This document shows, in pieces, positions 1 to 12,344 of a DNA stretch of 64,000 nucleotides. Each line of letters starts with the position of its first letter. The stretch's first letter is position 1. This DNA is from Rhabdophis nuchalis (taxonomy: Eukaryota; Chordata; Lepidosauria; Squamata; Natricidae). Below the pieces are notes generated by a model that had not been told where the DNA came from, ran no database searches, and saw only the letters and a program-made list of their open reading frames with translations. The position numbers and the translations under genes were made by a program. Where the stretch lies: the NCBI GenBank assembly GCA_039707465.1, contig CM077644.1, positions 221,607,962 through 221,671,961 on the forward strand, read 5' to 3'.

Positions 1-909
1 TTCCCATACACAAGAAAACAATTAATGCATAATTCATCACCAGAATTATCATCCCCTCCATTGCTACCTGATAGAAACTGGAATTTCTCAAGACAAGAAG
101 TCGGTAGATTAATATTTATTTTCAGACCGAACAGAAACTCATCATCAGGCAATGGAAGGATTTCCCCACTTTATTTGGAAAACAACTCTTGGGTTACAAG
201 GGGCTTAAGGATGCAGCTGACAAATGTTTGGATTATTCTAAGCATAATGAAAACAAAATCAATATGTTGACGTGGTGGGGGGAGGGTATGGCTGGAGAAA
301 TGGCAATGAACTTTCTACAAACAGGCCTTCATTGCTGACTGCATATCCTTCCCTTGTTTCCACTGAACAATATTAATGGTAGACAGCTGTATATAATTAA
401 GGACACCAGACAAAGTGCACTTCTTAAAAAAAAAGATGTTAAAATGATGAGTATTATAATAACTCATTAAAAAAAATCTTAAGAAGCCTTTTGAACAGGC
501 TTCTTGGATCTTTGGGTTTTTTGTTATACACTTTGGAATTCAACATACTGGAGGCTGTACCCGGGATGCAAAATACATTAGCCACTAGAGAAAATGCAAA
601 AAGAGCTAAAACCAACCAACAAAACAAAACTTATTCATAACTATTGCTATTCCACAGAAAGTGAAACTGATAGATTCCCAAGGGAAGTCTGTACAATAAA
701 TAGATATCAACATGACAGGAATGGGCAGGCTACAGGTTTTTGAGATTGGCTTCTTAAAATGCATTGGTTGGGTTGGGTTGGGTTGGGTTGGTCTGAAGAA
801 CATTTTCCCCCCAGAGATTGAAGTCCGCCAATTTTTCTTATAAATGACAGACTAGAATAGATTGGCTAACAAAGGCTGGGAAAGAATAAGAAGGTCTTAA
901 TCATGTGAT
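1..909. other. Unassigned AT-rich non-coding sequence
   Basis: No gene, splice-bounded exon or recognised repeat is visible apart from a short GGTTG pentanucleotide array at about 765-791. The small ORFs at 25-270 and 606-803 have no recognisable protein features; the second runs through the GGTTG array. Intergenic or intronic. Confidence 0.6.
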
Positions 910-917
910 AGTTACAG

Positions 918-1041
918 CAGAGGTGTCCAAACTTGGCAACTACAAGAATTCACCTGCCAGCATGGCGAATGGCTGGCTGGGGAATTCTAGGAGTTGAAGT
1001 CCACAAGTCTAAAAGTTGCCATGGTTGGACACTATTTACTG
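918..1041. mobile_element. hAT-type MITE, short
   Basis: The element starts CAGAGGTGTCCAAACTTGG. Its right half carries the inverted counterpart (TTGCCATGGTTGGACAC) plus the motif GGAGTTGAAGTCCACAAG that recurs in other MITEs of the window. The flanking octamers AGTTACAG (910-917) and TGTTACAG (1042-1049) match at 6 of 8 positions, consistent with a decayed 8-bp hAT duplication. It has no coding capacity and is older than the copy at 28.95 kb. Confidence 0.65.
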
Positions 1042-1049
1042 TGTTACAG

Positions 1050-2210
1050 TAGACAGAAATCATCCACAGAGGGCATGCTTAGCATTTAAGGCAGAGATTA
1101 TTGTCTAAAAAACTTTGGATGTAGACTATGGAGTCCATCCTGTGGCATGCTAAGTTTTGATTAATAATAAATGTATCCAAATTATTACATACATGCTGAA
1201 AAACTGTACAGATTTATTTTTTTTATAAATTTAAATATAAAGGATCAAAGTCATCTTTGCTTTTCTCCATATTCCTTTTTTCTTCTAGTTTAGCCTATTG
1301 TTTGGAGAGTTTCTCCTGACAATCTACTTTTTTCCATCTATGATCCTTATGCAACTCTGGGTTAAGGCTCCACGTAGGAAGATAAGTTAAATTAGATGTT
1401 AGAGAAACTTTCTCTTTTATCATAGATTTATCCTGGGAATTTTTGCCCAAGACAATTCTCTCTTTTCTTGAATATTGTTAGTCTTTAAGTTTATTTACAG
1501 AATTAAGCATGATGCTGACGTAGTATTGCCCAAGTGTGAGAAAAGGGAGATTGTTAAGGTAGGCAATGATTGTTACTCCTTCATAATTATTTAAGCCTTT
1601 TAAGGCATAACCAGACTCTCTGATCCTTCTTTGGAATTCACAAACTGTTTCAAAAACATGCATTAAATTAGTGCACTGGAATATTATAAGAATGTACATT
1701 AATGCCAAATCCACATATTTTGTGCAATCTGGTTCTATTGTATGATCTTTGCTAAATGTGGATTATTTAATATCTTAGAATAGTGTCTTTGTGAGTTTGT
1801 TCTCCCAAACTAGGAGATGGTTGTGCATTATAAATCTAAATACAATAGATTTTTCACAATGTGTATTTTAAAATGAGAAAAATATGTTGACCTTCCTTAG
1901 ATCAACTAATCACACAGATATGATTTTCTATTTTCTTTTCCTTTTCTTTTCTTTTCCTCAAATTCTTCATCCACTACCATAAAAATTCTGCCAGGGAGAC
2001 AAGCACCTGTTCAGTGAACCTCAAAGTGACAGAACAAGAGCTTCTTCATCCCAGCTGATCATCCAGCCTTAAAAAGGCCATTGTTTTAATGGAGCACAAC
2101 AATATCTCTAAAACTAACATAGAAAGAAATGTAAAAAATATAGCTTGACTCTTTGGGGAAGAAGCACTGGATTCAGCTGTTTCTAAAAGATACTATACTC
2201 ACCATTCACT
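1050..2210. other. Unassigned AT-rich non-coding sequence
   Basis: No gene or confidently recognised repeat. The minus-strand ORF at 1478-1714 (78 aa) shows no motif and has the size expected by chance. Confidence 0.55.
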
Positions 2211-2214
2211 CTCC

Positions 2215-2440
2215 ATTTGCACAGTGGATGGAGTGCAGTACTGAAAGCTACTTCTGAAAGCTAGATGCAGTTCAGCAGTTCAAATCTCACTGGCTCAAGG
2301 TTGACTCAGCCTTCCAACCTTCCGAGGTGGGTAAAATGAGAACCCAAATTGTTGGGGGCAATATGCTGACTCTGTAAACTGCTTAGAGAGGACTGTAAAG
2401 CACTATGAAGTATATAAGTCTAAGTGCTAGTGCTATCATA
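2215..2440 (+). mobile_element. tRNA-derived SINE (second family, with 'CGCTTAGAGAGG' tail)
   Basis: A degenerate tRNA-like head is followed by a B-box-like AGTTCAAATCTCACTGG, the body motif TTCCGAGGTGGGTAAAATGAG, and the tail AACTGCTTAGAGAGGACTGTAAAGCAC. The same order is seen in the better-preserved copy at 61.45 kb, so this is a dispersed family distinct from the Sauria SINEs. It is a dead retroposon copy and the SINE head is not a functional tRNA gene. Confidence 0.75.
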
Positions 2441-2599
2441 GAAGATGCCTTCTGTATGTGTCTATAGATGCTACATTAAACAGTTGCAGGCTGAAGGTGA
2501 CACATTTGATTCAAATTAATCCAAAATTAATAGACACTGTTTATCGTATATTTGAGTGAATATATACCAAGCAGTGCCTATTCATTGTGGATTTTATAA

Positions 2600-3022
2600 A
2601 GAGCTTGCAATATAGGCCCAGGTTACTTGCGAGACCACCTACTGACACCTGTAGCCTCCCACTGTCCAGTACGATCCCACAGAGTTGGCCTCCTCGGAGT
2701 GCCGTCAACCAGACAGTGTCGGCTGGCGACCCCCAGGGGGAGAGCCTTTTCTGTGAGAGCACCTTCCCTTTGGAATGAGCTACCGCCGGAGCTTCGCATA
2801 ATTCCCAACCTCCCGTCCTTCTGGCGCACCCTAAAAAGCTGGCTTTTTCAGCAAGCCGGCCTGGCCTGAACAAAATAACTTATTAATTTTAATTGCCAAT
2901 TTAATTGATTTTAAATCTAATGTGTAAATTGTTAATTTATTGCTTATTGGATTCTTTATTTAATCTTTTTTTTAAACTTTTGTACGTCGTCCTGAGTCCT
3001 TTGGGAGAAGGGCGGCATATAA

Positions 3023-3056
<34 letters not shown>
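2600..3056 (+). mobile_element. L2-type LINE 3' end, 5'-truncated
   Basis: The plus-strand ORF 2627-2869 reads as the C-terminus of a non-LTR reverse transcriptase of the L2 lineage, with 'RAFSVRAPSLWNELPPELR' followed by a 'LKSWLFQQAG' end. A short AT-rich 3' UTR follows, with the hairpin-like end CCTGAGTCCTTTGGGAGAAGGGCGG, closing in an (AATC)n microsatellite (about 3026-3056). The same layout occurs at 43.2 kb. It carries only about the last 80 codons, so it is a dead-on-arrival 5'-truncated copy. Confidence 0.8.
2627..2869 (+). pseudogene. C-terminal remnant of L2-type reverse transcriptase
   Basis: This 80-codon open frame ends with a TGA at the end of a LINE ORF2. The visible signature is 'RAFSVRAPSLWNELPPELR', the tail motif of L2/Jockey-group ORF2 proteins. 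No endonuclease or catalytic reverse-transcriptase region is present. The frame is open only because it is short, and it is not expected to be expressed. Confidence 0.7.
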
Positions 3057-3058
<2 letters not shown>

Positions 3059-3629
3059 TGTCCCATCCTTAATTTAAATACTAACATAATGAACTGAAAG
3101 GTTGAATATAATTTTAATATTGGACTAGTGACTTTTTTTAGAATTCTCCAGTGTCATCTGCCTTATTTCAATCCCTTTTTAAATCACTAATGTATGGTAT
3201 TTTTTCCAGTTTTTTTCCACCAAGAAATATAAACAAAAATTTCAAGGGAAAAAATCATATTAATAAAATGGTCTGAGCGGAAAGATTTAAATAAAACTTA
3301 TGTTTTGCATAATTATGATATGGTTTTGCTTATTTTAAATAAAATTTCATCCCGACAGCAAGGACTATGGTAAGAGATGCTAAGAGTTGGTATTTATTCA
3401 TTTTTGAAGGGGTATATGTCCTCATAATAAATCACATTTATCAGTAGGTTCATATGGAAGTATGAATAGCATAGATATTTGTCTCTAGATGAACAATAAT
3501 TGCAACACTTGCTTTTTTTGCAAGTTCCTGACTCATCCATTTATGAGCTGAAGTCATAGATGGGTTTCATTCATACTTATTTTACACATTTGGAGAACAA
3601 AATTAAATAAGGCTCCCTGCTATGGGATT

Positions 3630-3825
3630 GTTAATAATTTTAGATAGGGATTTTAGTATTTTAATTGGTAATTTTTAGCGCAGGGATATATTTAATTTGT
3701 TTTTATCATGTGTATGTGTATTTATTGTTTTATTCGCCCTGTGCACCGCTCCGAGTCCCTTTGGGGAGAGGGAGCGGTCAACAAATTAAATTATTGATAT
3801 TGATTATTATTATTTAGTTTCTATT
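3630..3825 (+). mobile_element. L2-type LINE 3' tail fragment
   Basis: Contains the family end CTGTGCACCGCTCCGAGTCC followed by a matching hairpin arm (GGGGAGAGGGAGCGG) and a TTATTA-rich tail. It matches the L2 3' terminus at 43.58 kb. Only the 3' UTR survives. Confidence 0.7.
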
Positions 3826-4773
3826 CTATCTCATACTGCCATGTGCAAAACATGGAAAATTGGGAACATCATTGGTTGGCCTGCATAACCTGTTGTACAC
3901 ATGTTATCATGTACTAGCCAATATAAAATACAAAATACCTATTTCTTCAAGAAGTGTAGATATGGCTTTAACTGGAAGGTTGTTGTCAATTATTCTTCAC
4001 TGATTTTTTTTCAAGCAAAATCTGCTGGGTTGCTTTAATTTGAATTCCTGAATTGTAGGAAGGCTGACTTAATCATCTAAGAAGCCTCTGTTACAATGAT
4101 AATAACCTTAGCATTTGAGTTTTCATTGTCCCAGTACTGTTGCTTAAGTAATAGAAATTAGATTGCATTTAAATTTTAATTTATATATCTTAATACCTGT
4201 TACATTTATAATTTCACAATCATTTCTTCAGATTGTTAATGCTACAAATTGCTTGAGCTTTTTTTTCACACTGTTCCAAGTATGTTTAATGAAAACCATA
4301 AGAATTGAGCTTTATTGTGCTATTTGGTTGTGCAGTTGCTTGATTGTAGAATGGAAGATTGGAATCTTACCAGGACAATGGCAAAACAAATTCAAGTGTG
4401 ACCTTCAACACTGAACAATCAGCCTGAAAAATGGACCCGAACTGTTTCATATATAATTAGCACTATTCTGTGTCAAATTGTTCAGCAGAGATTAAAATAC
4501 TATTGGGAACTAACTGAATGCTGACTAGCACTACCCTTGTAAAACAGATGGGAGCTAACAATAATCTTTGAAAATGGTTCATGCCTTTCCATGGAACTAT
4601 TGGACTTGCATACATAATTTGCTTCAGCAATTATAATGACCAAAATACCCTCAAATCAACAATGATCATACTCCAGTAATGTACATTGTCTGTAAATAAG
4701 AATGTGAATTCTTTTTATGGCATGTTTTGTGGTCAGACATCTGTTCTGAAGTATCTGGATATTAAATCCCTGG
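3826..4773. other. Unassigned AT-rich non-coding sequence
   Basis: No recognised gene or repeat. The ORF at 4163-4414 is leucine/phenylalanine/cysteine-rich and shows no motif or splice context. Confidence 0.5.
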
Positions 4774-4790
4774 TATGTTCAGAAAATAGG

Positions 4791-5133
4791 GGATATGATG
4801 TCTTAGTGGCTAAGAACCTGAGCTTGTCAATCAGAAAGGTTGGCATTTTGGTGGTTCAAATCCCTAGTGCCACGTAATGGAGTGAGCTCCCGTTACTTGT
4901 CCAAGCTTCGGGGAACCTATCAATTCGAAAGCATGTAAGAATGCCAGTAGAAAAATAGGAACCACCTTTGGTGGGAAGGTAACAGCATTTTGTGCGCTTA
5001 GTCATGCTGGCCACATGACTGTGGAAATGTCTTCAGACAGCACTGGCTCTTCAGCTTTGAAACGGAGATGAGCACCGCCCCCTATAGTTGGGAACAACTA
5101 GCACATATGTGCGAGGGGAACTTTACCTTTACC
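4791..5133 (+). mobile_element. Sauria-type tRNA SINE, full length
   Basis: A tRNA-like head (TTAGTGGCTAAGAACCTGAG) has an A-box-like region and a B-box (GGTTCAAATCCC). The body includes ACCTTTGGTGGGAAGGTAAC. The BovB-related tail reads GAACAACTAGCACATATGTG and ends in TTTACC. The flanking direct repeats TATGTTCAGAAAATAGG (4774-4790) and its 1-bp-longer copy at 5134-5151 are the target-site duplication and fix both ends. It was retroposed on the plus strand using a BovB-type machinery (family knowledge). Confidence 0.9.
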
Positions 5134-5151
5134 TATGTTCAGAAAAATAGG

Positions 5152-5644
5152 GTTGCATTTATTTCTGAAAGTGTATAAGGATGATTCTTTCTAAAGCAAA
5201 AATAAACTGTGCATTTAATAGGCACTAAAGAATGTTCCCTATTCAGTATGCTGCTTCTTTGCAAAGCTTCATAGATGGATGACATGATTAAATAATGCTA
5301 TATGATCGCAAGTTTATTCCTGGAAATGCCACAGAGGAAGAGCAACCTCTACCAAGAGTTTCACATATACTTGATAATGTAGAGCATTTTTTACAGGGAA
5401 ATGAAAGAAAAGGCTATTTTCTTTCTTTGAAAAGTTGGATTTCTCACCCCCCCCCCTCTCCTGAAGGAGAAATATTAATCAAACCATATACCTCCTGCCT
5501 TTCATTTAGTCATGGATTCACTGGAATTTTTTTTTAAAGAACCAAATCTTCCCTAGCAGAATCGATGGTGAAAGTGATTTATATTTTATATTTTATAATA
5601 ATAAGATTTTAAAACTTAAATTCTTGATTTAGAAATGATTGTCA
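5152..5644. other. Unassigned non-coding sequence
   Basis: No gene seen. The ORF 5295-5537 (80 aa) crosses a C9 homopolymer and has no recognised domain. Confidence 0.5.
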
Positions 5645-6165
5645 AATAGAATAGAATTTTTTATTGGCTAAGTATGATTGGACCCACAAGGAATTTGTCT
5701 TTGGGGCATATGCTCTCAGAATACACAAAAAGAAAATATACATTCATCACAAATCATAAGGTATAATACTTAATGATAGTCATAGGGTACAAATAAGCAA
5801 TCAAATCATACTAGGAAACAATATAAATCATAGGGATACAAGCAACAAAGTTACAGTCATATAGTCATAACGTGGAGGAGATCGGTGATAGGAACAATGA
5901 GGAGATTAATAATAATAGTAATGCAGACTTAGTAAATAGTTTGACAATGTTGTGGGAATTAGTTGTTTAGCAGAGTGATGGCATTCAGGGATAAAACTGT
6001 CCTTGTGTCTAGTTGTTCTGGTGTGCAGTGCTCTATAGCGTCGTTTTGTGGGTAGAAGTTAAAACAATTTATGTCCAACATGTGAAGGATCTGTAAGTAT
6101 TTTCACAGCCCTCTTTTTTACTCATGTAGTATACAGGTACTCAATGAAATATATGAAAGATGTTA
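5645..6165 (-). mobile_element. Non-LTR retrotransposon 3' end (L2/Rex1-type), antisense
   Basis: Starts with an AATAGAATAGAATTTT tail and continues with TTATTGGCTAAGTATGATTG and, further in, GGTGTGCAGTGCTCTATAGC and CACAGCCCTCTTTTTTACTC. I recognise this as the reverse complement of a common squamate LINE 3' region. Read on the minus strand it is the C-terminal ORF2 and 3' UTR, heavily decayed. The clade (L2 versus Rex1) is not certain. Confidence 0.6.
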
Positions 6166-6169
6166 AATT

Positions 6170-8630
6170 GCTATCTGAGTACGGCCAAAATAAACATAAG
6201 GATTGTGTCATAAATAAGATTTTTGGAGATTCATTTCAAATAGAACATAGTCAGCAATAAAATATGTCAGTTTCACAAGACTTGTTCTGATCCTAATATC
6301 CTAATAAGACAAAAAGTGCTATAATTTCTGGCAGAAGCCTAGGTTCAGCCACCTTAGTGGTACTAAGAGAAATCAAATCGCCTTTTGCCTACACACTGAT
6401 TGGTTTTAACTGATTTTCACTGAGATTTCTGGGTAGGATAACAACGGCACATTAAGTCCTATTATTCCATACAAATTGGAACATTTCAGACTAAATGCAA
6501 AAACACAGATCGTTTCTCTATCTCTACATGGTGCAACAAAAGGCTATACGGCCAATATTATTATGTAGCCATCAAAGTGTCAGCTGGCAGAATGCAATTC
6601 GGGGGTTTCATTCTAACTGCCAATGTCATCAAATCACTTCAAGACATAGAAATTATTTTATTTCCTCTAAGCTTTGTCCATCCTTTCAAGTGAGAAATGA
6701 CAGAATTGACAGAATCTGGGCATTCTATTTGTTGACTTTGTAATTTGTAAACTATTCAAAAAGATAGTTTAATTGTTTTTTTTAAATAATACTTTTATTA
6801 CCTCTTCATAAATATATTACAAGCCAGATAAGTGTGTTTATTGTTCACAGTCAAGGTATAGCTAATTTTGCTTTTCGGAGCAAGGTATTTTTCTGTTTTA
6901 AAGTCTGCAGAGAAAGTTTTCATTTCTCAGTTGTCTTTAATTACAAAAAGTGAAAGCAGAATTCTGAAATAACTATGTTTTCTTGCTGGACATTGTTCCA
7001 AAACTATTACTGTTGTCATTTGTGAAAGATCAGGGCATAAATTAATCAAATTAACAAATTATATTCTTTTCATATAATTTTACTGGGAAGAGTAGTTTCT
7101 ATTCCCAGCCTGAATTTTAAGTTCCATCTTCATGTAGTTCTGCTTCCAAAGAATAAACTATATTATACTACCACATATAAAAAGAGAGAAAATATTTGCA
7201 TAATATCCACTGATTTCGATACCAAATTCATTTAATCATTAGCTTACCATTAAATCTAGATCATATGCTTAGTCCTCGCGTTTTTGGAGCATAAGGATTT
7301 TTCAAAAATAGACCACAGATTCACACCATGAATCCATTCCTTCTTGCAGTGAATAATTTTTATCTCGAAGAAAAACTGCCCAATTCATATAACGTGTAAC
7401 TGGATCACACTTCCATTTAAACCTGCTTTTCTTCTAAATTCTGATATTTTTTTATGCATAGAGGCTTAAGGAACAAAAGAACAGTTCAGTTATATTCTAC
7501 TCCTATACTGAGCCTTCCACCTCTACAGGAAAATATCTGAGTAGACTTTCTGTTTTAGGTAACCCATATGCAGGAGATACCCGCATATTATTCTGTTAAC
7601 TATTCATAGATTTAGTGACATAGACGCTTTAATAGATTATTTTTAAAAATCATTGACAACTAAAACAGAAATGGCCATCCTCAAAATGCTTTGATTTTAA
7701 AAAAATAACTTACTAATTTAAAGGATCCAAAAACTATACCAAATACTTTTAATACAATTTATATTTTTCTATAGCAGCCATATTAATAAAACAGGGTTTA
7801 CCTATAAGAGATATCAGTTCTTTAAAAATCAAGTAGAGGCAGGTTACATTCCTGAGTAAACGACCACTTATTCTTGAAGTGATAAAAGATCTTGCCTGAT
7901 ATAAAACACAAAAATCAATCACTGATTTCTATGGCTTCTCTGCAGCAAAAATGCATAAATATAAGACACAATCTGAAGAAATTTAGAAGATTGAACTAGA
8001 TAATAAAATTATTGTGTTATAGTTACAACACACATATAGCATACTTAAGAAGTGAATATCAACATAGTATGTTAACAGTATTCTCTAGTCTTCTTTTAAG
8101 GAAAGTGCATATTTTCAAAATGTGATTTTGATTCTGAGGAGATATAAAAACATTGAATGAGAAAAGGCCCACATCTCTTCATTTTACCCATGGACATCTT
8201 CAAAGATGCTGAGTTCTTTCCTATATAATTTCTTTCTTCATCTCTGGATTGGGGAATAAGATAGGTATATAAGGTAGTCGAAAATCACATTTTGATCATT
8301 TAATTTGAATGAATAATTTTCAAGGCATCCATTTTAAATTCATTTTTTTTACTCGAGAATAACTATCAAAACTAGATACCTCAAGGAGTTGGCCAAGCTA
8401 AAGTACAAGACTAACGTTACTTTCGCTGAATTTTATTCATTCCCTATTTATTCAATGACAGGTTATCCACATTGATCAAAATCAATCTTCACCTGTTCTT
8501 CCTTTTTCACTTACCATCTGTTTCATGGTGTTCCAGATATCTGAATCTTTAAATGCTGCTTTCTAATTTCTTCAAAAAGATTTTTTTTCTATGAAGGCTT
8601 TTCCATCTGTGCCATCTTCTAGATTTCTGT
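6170..8630. other. Long AT-rich stretch without recognised features
   Basis: About 2.4 kb of low-GC single-copy-looking sequence. No ORF above 82 aa, no SINE or LINE end and no clear terminal repeat was seen. It could hold diverged repeats or conserved elements that cannot be judged without alignment. Confidence 0.5.
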
Positions 8631-8631
8631 A

Positions 8632-8641
8632 TGATAGATAA

Positions 8642-8681
<40 letters not shown>

Positions 8682-8739
8682 GTAGGTAGGTAGGTAGGTA
8701 GGTAGGTAGGTAGGTAGGTAGGTAGGTAGGTAGGTAGGT

Positions 8740-8823
<84 letters not shown>
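8632..8823. repeat. Compound tetranucleotide microsatellite GATA / GGTA / GGCA / GACA
   Basis: Four tetranucleotide blocks follow one another and differ by single substitutions: (GATA)n, (GGTA)n, (GGCA)n, (GACA)n. The whole is about 190 bp with almost no interruptions. The antisense reading produces long 'CLPACLP...YLPTYLP' frames that are translation artefacts. GATA/GACA arrays are common in snake genomes. Confidence 0.95.
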
Positions 8824-8824
<1 letters not shown>

Positions 8825-8829
8825 CAGTG

Positions 8830-10378
8830 TGTGTATGTGTTTATTTACCTTGCATATTTCATTTAGCCACAATAATTAATTATCTTGTCAACTATCCTGC
8901 ATGTCATAATATTCTCCAGATTTTCATGATATTCTTTTTCTTTGTAGTCCAATTGGATGGGTATATTTTTGGCATTGCATTCATCGCTGACTATCTCTTT
9001 GCATCCTGCATCTTTTTGATTAAGTGGGTGAGGTGTAAGTTCCCAAGATGTATTATTTTAATCAGCTGCCAATGTTGATTTCGGGCCTTTCTGATATACA
9101 TACAGAATCTTTTCAGAATATAGAATATATACAAGCTTCGGTGACTTTAGTATGGATGATATTGCAAGACAAACACACAAGAGGTGTACTGCCTCTTTAA
9201 TAATTTGCATTTCGCACTTGAATTCACACTTTCATTAGGTGACTTTTATAACAATCTGTAATGAGAAAATCACTGCTAGCATCTTTTTTTTTCTTTTTCT
9301 GTTTCTATTGAATTCTTCAAAATCACACTACCACTGATTCATCTGACCTTGCAAATAGATGAACGGATGGATAGATTTATAGATACATAAATAGAACATC
9401 TCTATTATATTAAAGGCCAAGAAGTTGCCATATAAAAGCTAAACAAATCTAAACAATAGTGCATATTGAAGGAAAATAGACAGTAACATAATAGACAGCG
9501 AGAGAAAATAATGGGGACTGGACTTCCAGTCATTCTACAACTCCTTGTTATTCCATCTCATTCTGTGTGCTGTCATAGAAAGTATAGTTACATTATAAAT
9601 ATTAGCAGGTTGTCTGCTCAACAAGAGACACTGGAAGAATTCATCTGTGTGACCTAGGAATTTTACTAAAGTGACAATAATGAACTTACTATGACAGTCT
9701 CTATAAAAATGCACAGTAAAGAAAACTCACCAAGGTGTTTTGATTGCCTTTTGCAAGAGAGGAAGCAATGTTTATTTCTATTTTATTTACTTATAAAATT
9801 TATATGGCTGCCCATCTTACATAGGTTAATCCTGTCAGGTGAACAATAAAACTCACTACTAAAACAGAATATACCAACCAATTAAAATGATTAAAGAATT
9901 AATATAAATTGAAAACCAAGATTGGTAGAAGATTAATTAAGGGATGTTTTTAATGTTGGAATTAATGCTCCTCATATCAAGAAAGAAGGAAGGAGAAAAC
10001 ATTACAGTATGTCTAAGAAGAAATTCTCAAGTATTTGAGGCAGTTCCAAAACAGTAAGTTATTTAGATGCTTTTGCAGACTTTGATAAATAGCAAAAACT
10101 CCAGAGAACAGCTATAGGGCAGCAGTTTAGCTAATAAAGTCTTCTTCCAGGGCAAATGAAAACTACCAAAAATTATGATAGGAACACACCCACTGGCAAG
10201 AACTTAAGCTTTAGCTAAAGCATCTCAGTCAAGCACAAGGCTATACTTTGGGTAGGCAAAGCATTGTTTGGAGCTGAAGCATGGCCCGGGAATTTAGAGT
10301 GTTGTGTTTAAAACAGTGCATTTAAGCTAAAGTTCTAGGCTCCATCTGGATATTAAACCTTTAACCTAGCTTCCAGTA
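8830..10378. other. Unassigned AT-rich non-coding sequence
   Basis: No gene. The ORF 8827-9078 begins inside the microsatellite flank and is hydrophobic by composition only. No repeat was recognised with confidence. Confidence 0.5.
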
Positions 10379-10386
10379 GATTAGTG

Positions 10387-10583
10387 CAGGGATTCCCAAC
10401 CATTTCTACACCTCATACCCTTAGAACACTTCTGATATATTCTCACGCTCCTTACAAAAATAAATAATTATATGCATATAGTTTGCATATAATTATGCAT
10501 ATGCCCTTTAATTTTGAAACTTCTGAACCCACGTTTTTGCATGCCCTGGAATATCATCTCACAACCCAAGTTGGGAATCCCTG
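10387..10583. mobile_element. hAT-type MITE with perfect 8-bp duplication
   Basis: The 197-bp element has terminal inverted repeats CAGGGATTCCCAACC and its complement ending ...TTGGGAATCCCTG. It is flanked on both sides by GATTAGTG (10379-10386 and 10584-10591). The interior is AT-rich with a small palindrome (about 10470-10505) and no ORF. Eight-bp duplications and CAG..CTG ends are the hallmark of hAT transposons, so this is a non-autonomous copy. Confidence 0.9.
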
Positions 10584-10591
10584 GATTAGTG

Positions 10592-11935
10592 GCGCCAGGC
10601 ACAAAACTACCTACTTTTCAGTGAGCGCTTTATGAATACAATAATGAAAGAGGATCCTCAATATTTTTCCCTCTATGGATCTTATATAGACTTTTATTTA
10701 TTGCTCTAGATCAGTGGAGGAACCTTGTTGTTCTGGAGCCACTTTTTTGGTATCTTTTCCTCTCTGATTTAAAACCACCACCGTCATCATCATCATTCTG
10801 TTCTTTGTTATTACTGAACTCCCTCTTATTGGCTAGCCCTATAAATCAAATTAATAAAATAATGAAATATTAACTGATTTTTTTTTTACAAAATCCATTA
10901 ACTTAGTGGTGTATCATTATGGAGGTGCTTTTAAAAAACAATTTGCCTTCAAGAACAGTCATAAATAAAATTCATTGTATCACTATGACTACCAAATGTT
11001 GTATTCTCATACATCTACGCACATTGCTTGCAGAAGTTCAATAAGCTTCTTATGTTTATTTTCAGTTATTGTACACAAAAGATCTAGCCATCGTTTTGAT
11101 ACTGCATACATTTCTTATTATTTCAGATCATGAGATCATCTTGACATTATTTTAAAAAAAAATTGTTTCTGCAATTCTAATATGTTTTCGAACTGCCTAC
11201 AGCCTAACAATTGTGCCAAATATAAATGCACCCACTCTGTTGCTTATTTGAACAGATTTCTGCCTTTTTAAAGGGTACGTTGACTGAATTTGTCTTTTGA
11301 GGCCCTGGCTATGACTCCTGAAATTGGATTGAATAATACATACAGTATGTAATTGTAAGTCCTTTTTCTGTTAAATTTTTCATTGGCAAAAACTCTTCTA
11401 AGTCTGTAACATGCAAGATAGGAGGCTACATTGCCAGCTTAGTTGGTGTCTTTGAGACTCATGACTACACCTCAGCTTTAATATTCCTTCAGCAAGATAA
11501 ACCCGTCCTTTAACACACCGTTACTGATTGTTTAAAGAAGATCTTATCACTTGTCAGATAACTCAGCACTCCAAAGTTAATCCACCAGCCTTTTGATAAT
11601 TTTTTTCTGTGTAGCTTTAAAAATTCAGTTTCACTCATTAGTCACTTCCACATTGATTGTTACTTTAGCTTTTTTTGTCTGAGTGCTTGAAAATTTATCA
11701 GTCTGAATGTTATTTGGGGGGGGGGGGAAGTTTCCTGAAAAAGATTCCAGTCTTTTGTCTTTGAGTTTGCCTTTGTGTGTGTACATATGTCCCCCAACAT
11801 CATGCTGGTAATTTAGAGAGCCTTGAAGATCTGGCTGTGGATATTCTGTGGATAAGGATTGTTATTGGGTCATCTTCTGTTCTTTGATTTTATCATTATA
11901 TTATTTTATAGAATGCCTGTGTTCTGTGTGTTTTT
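10592..11935. other. Unassigned AT-rich non-coding sequence
   Basis: No gene or clear repeat. Contains a G12 run near 11717. A CAGTGGAGGAACCTTG near 10715 could be a stray hAT terminus, but no partner end was found. Confidence 0.45.
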
Positions 11936-11936
11936 A

Positions 11937-12002
11937 TCTGTGAACCACCCGGAGTCACTGGGAAGTGGATGTTTAGAAACTTAATAAATAAAAATAAAAT
12001 AG
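11937..12002 (+). mobile_element. L2-type LINE 3' tail fragment
   Basis: Has the motif GTGAACCACCCGGAGTCACT followed by an AATAAATAAAAATAAAAT tail, a diverged version of the L2 3' terminus seen at 43.58 kb. Only the terminus remains. Confidence 0.5.
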
Positions 12003-12344
12003 CTTAAATGAAATGTAATTATTGCAGTGCTGGTTTTGTATGCTGATAATTACTGTTTTGACAGCAATTGAAACAAACCAATGAAAGTTTCTTCAATGAC
12101 TTAAACTGAACAGCGGGGACAGAGAATTAATTGATGCAGAACATTTCTGTCCCCAGCAACCTAAAATTCATAGGGTTACCAGTGCATGTAACATAGATGT
12201 TTGCGCGGGTAAGATTATCAGCTCTGCTGTCAAGCAAAACCTAGCATTCAGTAGTGACTACCATATCATGTGCATGAAACATACAAGTGACAAGAAAATA
12301 GGGGCAGTCAGGCATAACACAGGTTATGTAGACAGTAATACAAT

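Noticed and set aside
765..791. GGTTG array considered as interstitial telomeric repeat
   Set aside because: The unit is GGTTG, not TTAGGG, and the array is only about five units.
2541..2873. 110-aa minus-strand ORF
   Set aside because: Antisense shadow of the L2 ORF2 C-terminus, which reads correctly on the plus strand.
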